Notes under the pieces: generated by a model
Told to the model about the DNA's origin: nothing
Databases searched by the model: none
Seen by the model: the letters and a program-made list of their open reading frames with translations, nothing else
NCBI GenBank assembly: GCA_032622095.1
Contig: CP136066.1
Coordinates: forward strand, 233,248,961 to 233,312,960
Reading direction: 5' to 3'
From: Siphonodentalium dalli
Lineage: Eukaryota; Mollusca; Scaphopoda; Gadilida; Siphonodentaliidae
Length of the DNA: 64,000 nt
Position numbers and translations under genes: made by a program
Part shown: in pieces, positions 50,475 through 63,315 of the stretch
Layout of the letters: each line of letters starts with the position of its first letter
How positions within the stretch are numbered: position 1 is the first letter of the stretch

Positions 50475-53400
50475 GTAGAACGCCGACCCTGTTGTGATGT
50501 TATGAGGAGTCTATACACGGGAGATAATACACACTAGAACGCCGATCCTGTTGTGATGTTATGAGGAGTCTATACACGGGAGATAATACACAGTAGAACG
50601 CCGACCGTGTTGTGATGTTGTGAGGAGTCTATACACGGGAGATAATACACAGTAGAACGTCGACCCTGTTGTGATGTTATGAGGAGTCTATACACGGGAG
50701 ATATAAGACACACCAGAACGCCGATCGTGTTGTGATGTTGTGAGGAGTCTATACACGGGAGATATAAGACACACTAGAACGCCGACCGTGTTGTGATGTT
50801 GTGAGGAGTCTATACACGGGAGATAAGACACACTAGAACGCCGACCGTGTTGTGATGTTATGAGGAGTCCATACACGGGAGATAAGACACACTAGAACGC
50901 CGATCGTGTTGTGATGTTGTGAGGAGTCTATACACGGGAGATATAAGACACACCAGAACGCCGATCGTGTTGTGATGTTGTGAGAAATCTATACACGGGA
51001 GATAAGACACACCAGAACGCCGACCGTGTTGTGATGTTGTGAGAAGTCTATACACGGGAGATAAGACACACCAGAACGCCGACCGTGTTGTGATGTTATG
51101 AGGAGTCTATACACGGGAGATAAGACACACTAGAACGCCGACCGTGTTGTGATGTTATGAGGAGTCCATACACGGGAGATAAGACACACTAGAACGCCGA
51201 TCGTGTTGTGATGTTGTGAGGAGTCTATACACGGGAGATAAGACACACTAGAACGCCGACCGTGTTGTGATGTTATGAGGAGTCTATACACGGGAGATAA
51301 GACACACCAGAACGCCGATCGTGTTGTGATGTTGTGAGGAGTCTATACACGGGAGATAAGACACACTAGAACGCCGACCGTGTTGTGATGTTGTGAGGAG
51401 TCTATACACGGGAGATAAGACACACCAGAACGCCGACCGTGTTGTGATGTTATGAGGAGTCTATATACAGGGGATATAAGACACACCAGAACGTCAACCG
51501 TGTTGTGATGTTATGAGGAGTCTATACACGGGAGATAAGACACACCAGAACGCCGACCGTGTTGTGATGTTATAATGAGTCTATACACGGGAGATAAGAC
51601 ACACTAGAACGCCGACCGTGTTGTGATGTTATGCGGAGTCTATACACGGGAGATAAGACACAGTAGAACGCCGACCGTGTTGAGATGTTATGAGGAGTCT
51701 ATACACGGGAGATAAGACACACTAGAACGCCGACCGTGTTGTGATGTTATGAGGAGTCTATACACGGGAGATAAGACACACCAGAACGCCGATCGTGTTG
51801 TGATGTTATGAGGAGTCTATACACGGGAGATAAGACACACTAGAACGCCGACCGTGTTGTGATGTTATGAGGAGTCTATACACGGGAGATAATACACACT
51901 AGAACGCCGACCCTGTTGTGATGTTATGTGGAGTCTATACACGGGAGATAAGACACACTAGAACGCCGACCGTGTTGTGATGTTATGAGGAGTCTATACA
52001 CGGGAGATAAGACACACTAGAACGCCGACCCTGTTGTGATGTTATGAGGAGTCCATACACGGGAGATAAGACACAGTAGAACGCCGACTGTGTTGTGATG
52101 TTATGAGGAGTCTATACACGGGAGATAAGACACACCAGAACGCCGACCCTGTTGTGATGTTATGAGGAGTCTATACACGGGAGATAAGACACAGTAGAAC
52201 GCCGACCGTGTTGTGATGTTATGAGGAGTCCATACACGGGAGATAAAACACACTAGAACGCCTACCCTGTTGTGATGTTATGAGGAGTCTATACACGGGA
52301 GATAAGACACACCAGAACGCCGATCCTGTTGTGATGTTATGCGTAATTCATATAGGGGATATAAGACACACCAGAACGCCGATCGTGTTGTGATGTTATG
52401 GGGAGTCTATACACGGGAGATAAGACACACTAGAACGCCGATCGTGTTGTGATGTTATGAGGAGTCTATACACGGGAGATAAGACACACTAGAACGCCGA
52501 CCCTGTTGTGATGTTATGCGTAATTCATATAGGGGATATAAGACACACCAGAACGCCGATCGTGTTGTGATGTTATGAGGAGTCTATACTCGGGAGATAA
52601 GAGTCTTATTGTGATGTTATGAAGAGTCTATACACGGGAGATAAGAGTCTTATTGTTAGATAAGATAAGTTTAATAGGCAAAACATCCTTATAAGGACAG
52701 TATGCAAACATATTAATATATAGTTGTACATTGAACAATACAATAAATGATATAATAATAGATGGTAATATATATGGTAAGACACACCAGAACGACGACC
52801 CTGTTGTGATGTTATGAGGAGTCTATACACGGGAGATAAGACACACTAGAACGCCGACCCTGTTGTGATGTTATGCGTAATTCATATAGGGGATATAAGA
52901 CACACCAGAACGCCGATCGTGTTGTGATGTTATGAGGAGTCTATACACGGGAGATAAGACACACTAGAACGCCGATCGTGTTGTGATGTTATGAGGAGTC
53001 TATATACGGGAGATAAGACACACTAGAACGCCGACCCTGTTGTGATGTTATGAGGAGTCTATACACGGGAGATAAGACACACTAGAACGCCGATCGTGTT
53101 GTGATGTTATGAGGAGTCTATACACGGGAGATAAGACACACTAGAACGCCGATCGTGTTGTGATGTTATGAGGTGTCTATACACGGGAGATAAGACACAC
53201 TAGAACGCCGATCGTGTTGTGATGTTATGAGGAGTCCATACACGGGAGATAAAACACACTAGAACGCCTACCCTGTTGTGATGTTATGAGGAGTCTATAC
53301 ACGGGAGATAAGACACACTAGAACGCCGACCCTGTTGTGATGTTATGCGTAATTCATATAGGGGATATAAGACACACCAGAACGCCGATCGTGTTGTGAT

Positions 53401-53601
53401 GTTATGAGGAGTCTATACTCGGGAGATAAGACACACTAGAACGCCGATCGTGTTGTGATGTTATGAGGAGTCTATACTCGGGAGATAAGACACACTAGAA
53501 CGCCGATCGTGTTGTGATGTTATGAGGAGTCTATACACGGGAGATAAGACACACTAGAACGCCGATCGTGTTGTGATGTTATGAGGAGTCTATACACGGG
53601 A
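50475..53601. repeat. Satellite A, 59-bp unit (about 50 copies)
   Basis: The unit runs agataagacacactagaacg, ccgaccgtgttgtgatgtta, tgaggagtctatacacggg. Common variants are cact/cacc, gaccg/gatcg/accct and tct/tcc. A marker variant (gcgtaattcatatagggg) recurs near 52341, 52518, 52874 and 53347, showing duplicated sub-blocks. A 118-bp fragment of a LINE 3' tail interrupts the array at 52657-52774. Short minus-strand open frames across the array are artefacts. Confidence 0.96.
52657..52774 (-). mobile_element. 118-bp LINE 3'-tail fragment inside satellite A
   Basis: It matches 53663-53780, the 3' end of the LINE at 53663-54863, almost exactly. The preceding satellite units are also shared, including the rare variant gaagagtc and the B-type agagtcttattgt. 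It is therefore a duplicated block of array plus LINE tail, not an independent insertion. It breaks at ggtaatatata straight into satellite A. Confidence 0.85.
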
Positions 53602-53662
53602 GATAAGAGTCTTATTGTGATGTTATGAAGAGTCTATACACGGGAGATAAGAGTCTTATTGT
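53602..53662. repeat. Satellite B units left of the LINE
   Basis: After the last 59-bp unit there is a B-type unit (agagtcttattgtgatgtta, tgaagagtctatacacggg) and the start of another, ending at attgt where the LINE begins. The form change from A to B therefore lies just left of the LINE. Confidence 0.85.
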
Positions 53663-54863
53663 TAGATAAGATAAGTTTTATAGGCAAAACATCCTTATAA
53701 GGACAGTATGCAAACATATTAATATATAGTTGTACATTGAACAATACAATAAATGATATAATAATAGATGGTAATATATAACCATTTAAGTACAGCTGAA
53801 TGTGCATAGGGTCGTCTCGTCTTCATTTATTCATTGCTTATGAGGCGAAGCTCATCGCGTGCGGAAAATAATTTTCGGATTATATGACATATTGAAGTGC
53901 ATGAATTTGAAATATTGTTGGATAGGATTTTGACAAGCTGTTCAGTTTGTGTCATGTTTTCAAAGTCTGGGAACTGTGTCTTCATAAGAGTTATTAGTTC
54001 GAGCCGCGGTGTGTGGTAAGCACTACATTCCAAAAGAAAGTGTTTTTCATCTTCAGTAGCATCATCGGAACCAAATATACATAGTCTTTGTTCCAATGCC
54101 GTCGGTGGTTGGGTGTGGCGTCCCTTTTCAATAGCCAGTTTATGATTACTTATACGCAGTCTAGTAAAAACGATTCTATTTTCTATTGATGGTGTGTGAA
54201 GAAGATAAGGTTCTATTTCGTACTTAAGTTTGAAAAGTCGGTATGTTCGTAATTTATTACTTCCCGTTTTTGAGCATTCATCAGTGAGACTCTGTCTGAA
54301 ATATATATAATAATCTTCAATAGGATTTCTTTTGAATTGACTCAGAACTGGACCCGGATTGTTTAGGTCTGCAAAATTCCACCCCAGTGATTCTGCCGTT
54401 TTGAAGATTGATTTCTTAACCGATGCCACTTGTTGTTCCAACGCAGCATTACGGAGCAGATTACAGTCCGACCGTGAAATTATCTTAATTACATAAGATG
54501 AAAGTCTGCATGTCACGTCAATAAATAATGGGTGGCTCCCTAACTCGGCGCGAACCGCGTTGTTCGAAGAAAATCTGCCGACTCCGAGTAACCGCTTACA
54601 ATATTTTATGTGTACCTTCTCACATGGAAGGCGGTCGTGATTTTTAGTGGTTATTTCCACACCCCATATTTCGCTACCATATAACAATATCGGCTTAATT
54701 AATCTATCGAAGAGTTTTACAGAAGTCACTAGTGGAATCGGTGCGTCGTTTGTACATGCGTTAAATAAAGAATGCATTGCTTTGAGTCCTTTAGCACTTA
54801 ATTCTTCCATTGCATGTGAGAATCTACCCGTATTGCTAAATTTAATTCCTAGATAATTGTAGA
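53663..54863 (-). mobile_element. 5'-truncated LINE (non-LTR retrotransposon) inserted in the satellite
   Basis: The 1,201-bp insert is flanked by 25-bp identical copies of satellite sequence (53638-53662 and 54864-54888, beginning acacgggagataag). This fits a target-site duplication from target-primed reverse transcription, though satellite periodicity makes it less decisive. The minus strand holds the 3' end of a reverse-transcriptase ORF, a stop at 53827-53829 and a short AT-rich 3' region ending in ttatcttatcta-like repeats rather than poly-A. The 5' part of the element, including endonuclease and RT palm, is missing. Confidence 0.88.
53827..54863 (-). pseudogene. C-terminal part of a LINE ORF2 (reverse transcriptase thumb and tail domain)
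   Basis: The frame starts at the truncation junction, with no true start codon, and runs about 345 codons to a stop. It opens with Y-L-G-I-K-F-S-x-x-G-x-F, the block following the catalytic palm, then L-F-D-R-L-I-K-P-I-L-L-Y-G-S-E-I-W-G, typical of the RT thumb of LINE ORF2 proteins. Further on come V-H-I-K-Y-C-K-R-L-L-G-V and A-E-L-G-S-H-P-L. Near the end is R-L-R-I-S-N-H-K-L-A-I-E-K-G-R-H and then a zinc-knuckle-like segment (R-L-C, E-D-E-K-H-F-L-L-E-C). In relatives I expect C-x-x-C at the first part; here it reads C-I-F-G. No catalytic YADD motif is present, so the fragment cannot be active. No internal stop or frameshift, suggesting a fairly young insertion. The exact clade is undetermined; CR1/L2/Jockey-like is possible. 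Confidence 0.88.
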
Positions 54864-57800
54864 ACACGGGAGATAAGAGTCTTATTGTGGTGTTATGAGG
54901 AGTCCATACACGGGAGATAAGAGTCTTATTGTGATGTTATGAGGAGTCTATACACGGGAGATAAGAGTCTTATTGTGATGTTATGAGGAGTCTATACACG
55001 GGAGATAAGAGTCTTATTGTGGTGTTATGAGGAGTCCATACACGGGAGATAAGAGTCTTATTGTTATGTTATGAGGAGTCCATACACGGGAGATAAGAGT
55101 CTTATTGTGATGTTATGAGGAGTCCATACACGGGAGATAAGAGTCTTATTGTTATGTTATGAGGAGTCCATACACGGGAGATAAGAGTCTTATTGTTATG
55201 TTATGAGGAGTCCATACACGGGAGATAAGAGTCTTATTGTTATGTTATGAGGAGTCCATACACGGGAGATAAGAGTCTTATTGTGATGTTATGAGGAGTC
55301 CATACACGGGAGATAAGAGTCTTATTGTTATGTCATGAGGAGTCCATACACGGGAGATAAGAGTCTTATTGTTATGTTATGAGGAGTCTATACACGGGAG
55401 ATAAGAGTCTTATTGTGATGTTATGAGGAGTCCATACACGGGAGATAAGAGTCTTATTGTGATGTTATGAGGAGTCCATACACGGGAGACAATAGTCTTA
55501 TTGTGATGTTATGAGGAGTCTATACACGGGAGATAAGAGTCTTATTGTGATGTTATGAGGAGTCTATACACGGGAGATAAGAGTCTTATTGTGATGTTAT
55601 GAGGAGTCCATACACGGGAGATAAGAGTCTTATTGTGATGTTATGAGGAGTCCATACACGGGAGATAAGAGTCTTATTGTGATGTTATGAGGAGTCCATA
55701 CACGGGAGATAAGAGTCTTATTGTGATGTTATGGGGAGTCTATACACGGAGATAAGAGTCTTATTGTTATGTTATGAGGAGTCCATACACGGGAGATAAG
55801 AGTCTTATTGTTATGTTATGAGGAGTCCATACACGGGAGATAAGAGTCTTATTGTTATGTTATGAGTCCATACACGGGAGATAAGAGTCTTATTGTGATG
55901 TTATGAGGAGTCCATACACGGGAGATAAGAGTCTTATTGTTATGTTATGAGGAGTCCATACACGGGAGATAAGAGTCTTATTGTTATGTTATGAGGAGTC
56001 CATACACGGGAGATACGAGTCTTATTGTGATGTTATGAGGAGTCCATACACGGGAGATAAGAGTCTTATTGTGATGTTATCAGGAGTCTATACACGGGAG
56101 ACAAGAATCTTATTGTGATGTTATGAGGAGTCTATACACGGGAGATAAGAGTCTTATTGTGATGTTATGAGGAGTCCATACACGGGAGATAAGAGTCTTA
56201 TTGTGATGTTATGAGGAGTCTATACACGGGAGATAAGAGTCTTATTGTGATGTTATGAGGAGTCTATACACGGGAGATAAGAGTCTTATTGTTATGTTAT
56301 GAGGCGTCCATACACGGGAGATAAGAGTCTTATTGTTATGTTATGAGGAGTCCATACACGGGAGATAAGAGTCTTATTGTTATGTTATGAGGAGTCTATA
56401 CACGGTAGATAAGAGTCTTATTGTTATGTTATGAGGAGTCCATACACGGGAGATAAGAGTCTTATTGTTATGTTATGAGGAGTCCATACACGGGAGATAA
56501 GAGTCTTATTGTTATGTTATGAGGAGTCCATACACGGGAGATAAGAGTCTTATTGTTATGTTATGAGGAGTCCATACACGGGAGATAAGAGTCTTATTGT
56601 TATGTTATGAGGGGTCCATACACGGGAGATAAGAGTCTTATTGTGATGTTATGAGGAGTCCATACACGGGAGATAAGAGTCTTATTGTGATGTTATGAGG
56701 AGTCCATACACGGGAGATAAGAGTCTTATTGTGATGTTATGAGGAGTCCATACACGGGAGATAAGAGTCTTATTGTTATGTTATGAGGAGTCCATACACG
56801 GGAGATAAGAGTCTTATTGTTATGTTATGAGGAGTCCATACACGGGAGATAAGAGTCTTATTGTTATGTTATGAGGAGTCCATACACGGGAGATAAGAGT
56901 CTTATTGTTATGTTATGAGGAGTCCATACACGGGAGATAAGAGTCTTATTGTTATGTTATGAGGAGTCCATACACGGGAGATAAGAGTCTTATTGTTATG
57001 TTATGAGGAGTCCATACACGGGATATAAGAGTCTTATTGTTATGTTATGAGGAGTCCATACACGGGAGATAAGAGTCTTATTGTTATGTTATGAGGAGTC
57101 CATACACGGGAGATAAGAGTCTTATTGTGATGTTATGAGGAGTCCATACACGGGAGATAAGAGTCTTATTGTTATGTTATGAGGAGTCCATACACGGGAG
57201 ATAAGAGTCTTATTGTGATGTTATGAGGAGTCCATACACGGGAGATAAGAGTCTTATTGTGATGTTATGAGGAGTCCATACACGGGAGATAAGAGTCTTA
57301 TTGTGATGTTATGAGGAGTCCATACACGGGAGATAAGAGTCTTATTGTGATGTTATGAGGAGTCCATACACGGGAGATAAGAGTCTTATTGTTATGTTAT
57401 GAGGAGTCCATACACGGGAGATAAGAGTCTTATTGTGATGTTATGAGGAGTCCATACACGGGAGATAAGAGTCTTATTGTTATGTTATGAGGAGTCCATA
57501 CACGGGAGATAAGAGTCTTATTGTTATGTTATGAGGAGTCCATACACGGGAGATAAGAGTCTTATTGTTATGTTATGAGGAGTCTATACACTGGATATAA
57601 GAGTCTTATTGTGATGTTATGAGGAGTCCATACAAGGGAGATAAGAGTCTTATTGTGATGTTATGAGGAGTCCATACACGGGAGATAAGAGTCTTATTGT
57701 TATGTTATGAGGAGTCTATACACGGGAGATAAGAGTCTTATTGTTATGTTATGAGGAGTCTATACACGGGAGATAAGAGTCTTATTGTTATGTTATGAGG

Positions 57801-60800
57801 AGTCTATACACGGGAGATAAGAGTCTTATTGTTATGTTATGAGGAGTCTATACACGGGAGATAAGAGTCTTATTGTGATGTTATGAGGAGTCCATACACG
57901 GGAGATAAGAGTCTTATTGTTATGTTATGAGGAGTCCATACACGGGAGATACGAGTCTTATTGTGATGTTATGAGGAGTCCATACACGGGAGATAAGAGT
58001 CTTATTGTGATGTTATGGGGAGACCATACACGGGAGATAAGAGTCTTTTGTGATGTTATGAGGAGTCCATACACGGGAGATAAGAGTCTTATTGTGATGT
58101 TATGAGGAGTCTATACACGGGAGATAAGAGTCTTATTGTGATGTTATGAGGAGTCCATACACGGGAGATAAGAGTCTTATTGTTATGTTATGAGGAGTCC
58201 ATACACGGGAGATACGAGTCTTATTGTGATGTTATGAGGAGTCCATACACGGGAGATAAGAGTCTTATTGTGATGTTATGAGGAGTCCATACACGGGAGA
58301 TAAGAGTCTTTTTGTGATGTTATGAGGAGTCCATACACGGGAGATACGAGTCTTATTGTGATGTTATGAGGAGTCCATACACGGGAGATACGAGTCTTAT
58401 TGTTATGTTATGAGGAGTCCATACACGGGAGATAAGAGTCTTATTGTGATGTTATGAGGAGTCTATACACGGGAGATAAGAGTCTTATTGTGATGTTATG
58501 AGGAGTCCATACACGGGAGATAAGAGTCTTATTGTTATGTTATGAGGAGTCCATACACGGGAGATACGAGTCTTATTGTGATGTTATGAGGAGTCCATAC
58601 ACGGGAGATAAGAGTCTTATTGTGATGTTATGAGGAGTCCATACACGGGAGATAAGAGTCTTTTTGTGATGTTATGAGGAGTCCATACACGGGAGATACG
58701 AGTCTTATTGTGATGTTATGAGGAGTCCATACACGGGAGATACGAGTCTTATTGTGATGTTATGAGTAGTCCATACACGGGAGATAAGAGTCTTATTGTG
58801 ATGTTATGAGGAGTCCATACTCGGGAGATAAGAGTCTTATTGTGATGTTATGAGGAGTCCATACACGGGAGATAAGAGTCTTATTGTGATGTTATGAGGA
58901 GTCCATACACGGGAGATGAGAGTCTTATTGTGATGTTATGAGGAGTCCATACACGGGAGATAAGAGTCTTATTGTGATGTTATGAGGAGTCCATACACGG
59001 GAGATACGAGTCTTATTGTGATGTTATGAGGAGTCCATACACGGGAGATACGAGTCTTATTGTGATGTTATGAGGAGTCCATACACGGGAGATAAGAGTC
59101 TTATTGTGGTGTTATGAGGAGTCCATACACGGGAGATAAGAGTCTTATTGTGATGTTATGAGGAGTCCATACACGGGAGATAAGAGTCTTATTGTGATGT
59201 TATGAGGAGTCCATACACGGGAGATAAGAGTCTTATTGTGATGTTATGAGGAGTCCATACACGGAAGATACGAGTCTTATTGTGATGTTATGAGGAGTCC
59301 ATACACGGGAGATACGAGTCTTATTGTGATGTTATGAGGAGTCCATACACGGGAGATACGAGTCTTATTGTTATGTTATGAGGAGTCTATACACGGGAGA
59401 TAAGAGTCTTATTGTGATATTATGAGGAGTCCATACACGGGAGATAAGAGTCTTATTGTGATGTTATGAGGAGTCCATACACGGGAGATACGAGTCTTAT
59501 TGTGATGTTATGAGGAGTCCATACACGGGAGATACGAGTCTTATTGTGAAGTTATGAGGAGTCCATACACGGGATATACGAGTCTTATTGTGATGTTATG
59601 AGGAGTCCATACACGGGAGATACGAGTCTTATTGTTATGTTATGAGGAGTCTATACACGGGAGATAAGAGTCTTATTGTGATGTTATGAGGAGTCCATAC
59701 ACGGGAGATAAGAGTCTTATTGTGATGTTATGAGGAGTCTATACACGGGAGATAAGAGTCTTATTGTGATGTTATGAGGAGTCCATACACGGGAGATAAG
59801 AGTCTTATTGTTATGTTATGAGGAGTCCATACACGGGAGATACGAGTCTTATTGTGATGTTATGAGGAGTCCATACACGGGAGATAAGAGTCTTATTGTG
59901 ATGTTATGAGGAGTCTATACACGGGAGATAAGAGTCTTATTGTGATGTTATGAGGAGTCCATACAAGGGAGATAAGCGTCTTATTGTGATGTTATGAGGA
60001 GTCCATACACGGGAGATACGAGTCTTATTGTGATGTTATGAGAGTCCATACACGGGAGATAAGAGTCTTATTGTTATGTTATGAGGAGTCCATACACGGG
60101 AGATAAGAGTCTTATTGTGATGTTATGAGGAGTCTATACACGGGAGATAAGAGTCTTATTGTGATGTTATGAGGAGTCCATACACGGGAGATAAGAGTCT
60201 TATTGTGATGTTATGAGGAGTCTATACACGGGAGATAAGAGTCTTATTGTTATGTTATGAGGAGTCCATACACGGGAGATAAGAGTCTTATTGTTATGTT
60301 ATGAGGAGTCCATACACGGGAGATAAGAGTCTTATTGTGATGTTATGAGGAGTCCATACACGGGAGATAAGAGTCTTATTGTTATGTTATGAGGAGTCCA
60401 TACACGGGAGATAAGAGTCTTATTGTTATGTTATGAGGAGTCTATACAAGGGAGATAAGAGTCTTATTGTGATGTTATGAGGAGTCCATACACGGGAGAT
60501 AAGAGTCTTGTTGTGATGTTATGAGGAGTCCATACACGGGAGATAAGAGTCTTATTGTGATGTTATGAGGAGTCCATACACGGGAGATAAGAGTCTTGTT
60601 GTGATGTTATGAGGAGTCTATACACGGGAGATAAGAGTCTTATTGTGATGTTATGAGGAGTCCATACACGGGAGATAAGCGTCTTATTGTGATGTTATGA
60701 GGAGTCCATACACGGGAGATAAGAGTCTTATTGTGATGTTATGAGTAGTCCATACACGGGAGATAAGAGTCTTATTGTGATGTTATGAGGAGTCCATACA

Positions 60801-61306
60801 CGGGAGATAAGAGTCTTATTGTGATGTTATGAGGAGTCCATACACGGGAGATAAGAGTCTTATTGTTATGTTATGAGGAGTCCATACACGGGAGATAAGC
60901 GTCTTATTGTGATGTTATGAGGAGTCCATACACGGGAGATAAGAGTCTTGTTGTTATGTTATGAGGAGTCCATACAAGGGAGATAAGAGTCTTATTGTTA
61001 TGTTATGAGGAGTCCATACACGGGAGATAAGCGTCTTATTGTGATGTTATGAGGAGTCCATACACGGGAGATAAGAGTCTTATTGTGATGTTATGAGGAG
61101 TCCATACACGGGAGATAAGAGTCTTATTGTGATGTTATGAGGAGTCCATACACGGGAGATAAGAGTCTTATTGTGATGTTATGAGGAGTCCATACACGGG
61201 AGATAAGAGTCTTATTGTTATGTTATGAGGAGTCCATACAAGGGAGATAAGCGTCTTATTGTGATGTTATGAGGAGTCCATACAAGGGAGATAAGCGTCT
61301 TATTGT
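54864..61306. repeat. Satellite B, 44-bp unit (about 146 copies)
   Basis: The unit runs acacgggagataagagtctt, attgtgatgttatgaggagt, ccat. It is satellite A with the segment after aag (cacactagaacgccgaccgtg and similar) replaced by the shorter agtctta, a net loss of 15 bp. Variants cluster by position: ttattgttatg alternates with ttattgtgatg throughout, gatacgagtc is concentrated at about 57950-60030, and gataagcgtc at about 59965-61300. A variant agtctttttgtg recurs at about 58303 and 58654 with matching neighbours, an 8-unit period. The unit contains the odd palindrome ataagagtcttat. It ends at about 61306. Confidence 0.97.
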
Positions 61307-61536
61307 GTGAGAATAACGGATCCGAGCGGATATCAGTTACCATCTACTGTCGCCTCGACACGCACTTCAGCAAACGATTACATGGAAATCCAATAAACTC
61401 CGTCCGTATGAGTGCAATCAGTCCAGCGGGGTTTGTTATAAGCTGCAAAAGTAGGCTCGATATCTGATACAGTCACATATGCCTAGTAAATAATACTGAA
61501 GTGTTGCTGGACATATATATCGCGATACGTGAAGGT
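61307..61536. other. Unique DNA related to 63145-63275
   Basis: The stretch cgcacttcagcaaacgatta, (c)tccgtcc, ggctcgatat...agtcacatatg (about 61360-61485) has a diverged counterpart at about 63150-63265. No gene recognised. Confidence 0.6.
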
Positions 61537-62345
61537 CAGCCCCAAACCACTGACCCACACACACAGCGGTGTATACCATGGAAAGTGAGAGTCAGCCCCA
61601 GACCACTAACCCACACACAAGTGAATTGTATATATATATTTACCACGATAAGTGAGTGTCAGTCCCAAACTACTTACCCGAAATACCATGAGAAGTGAGG
61701 TTCACCCCAAACCACTAACCCGCACACAAGCCATGTGTATATAAATACCACGAGAAGTGAGGGTCAGCCCCAAACTACTAACCCGAATTACTACGAGAAG
61801 TGAGGTTGACCCCAAACTACTAACCCGCACACAAGCGATGTGTATATAAATACCAAGAGAAGTGAGGGTCATCACCAAACTACTAACCCGCACACACGCG
61901 ATGTATATAAATACCACGAGAAGTGAGGGTCAGCCGCAACTACAAGCCCGCACACAAGCGATGTGTATATAAATAGCACGAGAAGTGACGGTCAGCACCA
62001 AACTACTAACCCGCACACAAGCGATGTGTATATAAATACCAAGAGAAGTGAGGGTCAGCCCCAACTACTAACCCGCACACAAGCGATGTGTATATAAAAA
62101 CCACGAGAAGTGAGGGTCAGCCCCAACTACTAACCCGCAAACAAGTGATGTGTATATAAATACCACGAGAAGTGAGGGTCAGCCCCAACTACTAACCCGC
62201 ACACAAGTGATGTGTATATAAATACCACGAGAAGTGTGGTCAGCCCCAACTACTAACCCGCACACAAGCGATGTGTATATAAATACCACGAGAAGTGAGG
62301 AAGAGCCCCAAACTAGCCCGCACACAAGCGATGTGTATATAAATA
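61537..62345. repeat. 62-bp tandem repeat (about 13 copies)
   Basis: The unit runs taacccgcacacaagcgatg, tgtatataaataccacgaga, agtgagggtcagccccaact, ac. Spacing of gcgatgtgta is 62 bp at 62021 and 62083. The first copies (61537-61700) are the most diverged, and two near 61700-61800 are shortened. Confidence 0.92.
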
Positions 62346-62522
62346 TAAAGAGATATATAGAGGTGGTATACTTTTTAGATAAAGAGATATATAGCGCTGG
62401 TATAATTTTTAGATAGAGAGATATATATAGAGGTTGTATACTTTTTAGATAAAGATATATATAGAGGTGGTATACTTTTAGATAAAGTGATATATAGCGC
62501 TGGTATAATTTTTAGATAAAGA
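62346..62522. repeat. Tandem repeat of about 36 bp (5 copies)
   Basis: The unit is gatatatagaggtggtatac followed by tttttagataaaga. Copies with agcgctggtataat replacing aggtggtatact give a partial alternation. Confidence 0.88.
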
Positions 62523-62555
62523 AGCCCGCATTATAGATTATGTATGACCAACTGA

Positions 62556-63003
62556 TGGTGTGCTCATGTGGGGACCCGGTGAGGCGCTCGTGTGAGGTTC
62601 AGATGTGGTGCCCGTGTGAAGATCCGGTGCGGTGCTCGTGTGGGGATCCGGTGTGGTGCTCGTGTGAAGTTCAGATATGGTGCTCATGTGAGGATCAGAT
62701 GTGGTTCTCGTGTGGTGATCAGATGTGATTCTCGTGTGGTGATCAGATGGTGTGATCATGTGGGGATCCGGTGTGGTGCTCGTGTGGTGATCAGATGTGG
62801 TGCCCGTGTGAGGATCCGGTGTGGTTCTCATGTGGGGATCCGGTGTGGTGCTCGTGTGAGGTTCAGATGTGTTGCCCGTGTGAGGATCCGGTGTGGTGCT
62901 CGTGTGGGGATCCGGTGTGGTGCTCGTGTGAGGTTCAGATGTGGTGCCCGTGTGAGGGTCCGGTGTGGTGCTCGTGTGGGGATCCGGTGTGGTGCTCGCG
63001 TAG
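62556..63003. repeat. 24-bp tandem repeat (about 18 copies)
   Basis: The unit is gatccggtgtggtgctcgtg followed by tggg, with gttcag, gatcag and tgcccgtg variants. Because 24 is a multiple of 3, frames remain open on both strands: a plus frame at 62592-63044 of R-I-R-C-G-A-R-V repeats and a minus frame at 62538-62831 of T-T-P-D-P-H-T-S repeats. No start context, domain or conservation argues that either is translated. Confidence 0.92.
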
Positions 63004-63061
63004 ATTACAGATATCAGATATCAGATCCGATACAACCTGTTTAATGATCGTATAAAACATA

Positions 63062-63152
63062 CCAAAATCACCATCAAGAATCTCCCGGTCCCCAAAATCA
63101 CTATCAGGAATCTCCCGGTCACCAAAATCACTATCAGGAATCTCCCGGTCAC
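63062..63152. repeat. 30-bp tandem repeat (3 copies)
   Basis: The unit ccaaaatcactatcaggaat plus ctcccggtca occurs three times in succession, the first with two changes. Confidence 0.93.
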
Positions 63153-63315
63153 GCACTTCAGCATACGATTAAATTCAATAGACGCCGTCCCTGAGTGGAT
63201 AGAGTCCGACGGAAGATTGTCGTCGTTGGAGTAGTGGCTCGATGTATAATGTAGTCATATGTGTCTTGATTATCACATCCATATCGTGGACAACACCATA
63301 GTCATCGTCATCATT
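63153..63315. other. Unique DNA related to 61360-61485
   Basis: cgcacttcagcatacgatta, gccgtccctgag and ggctcgatgta...agtcatatgtg parallel the earlier stretch in the same order. No gene recognised. Confidence 0.6.

Noticed and set aside
54647-54856. 69-codon plus frame
   Set aside because: It is the antisense shadow of the LINE reverse-transcriptase frame.
50475-61306. Satellites A and B as a CRISPR array
   Set aside because: Units are directly adjacent with no variable spacers, and the context is eukaryotic.
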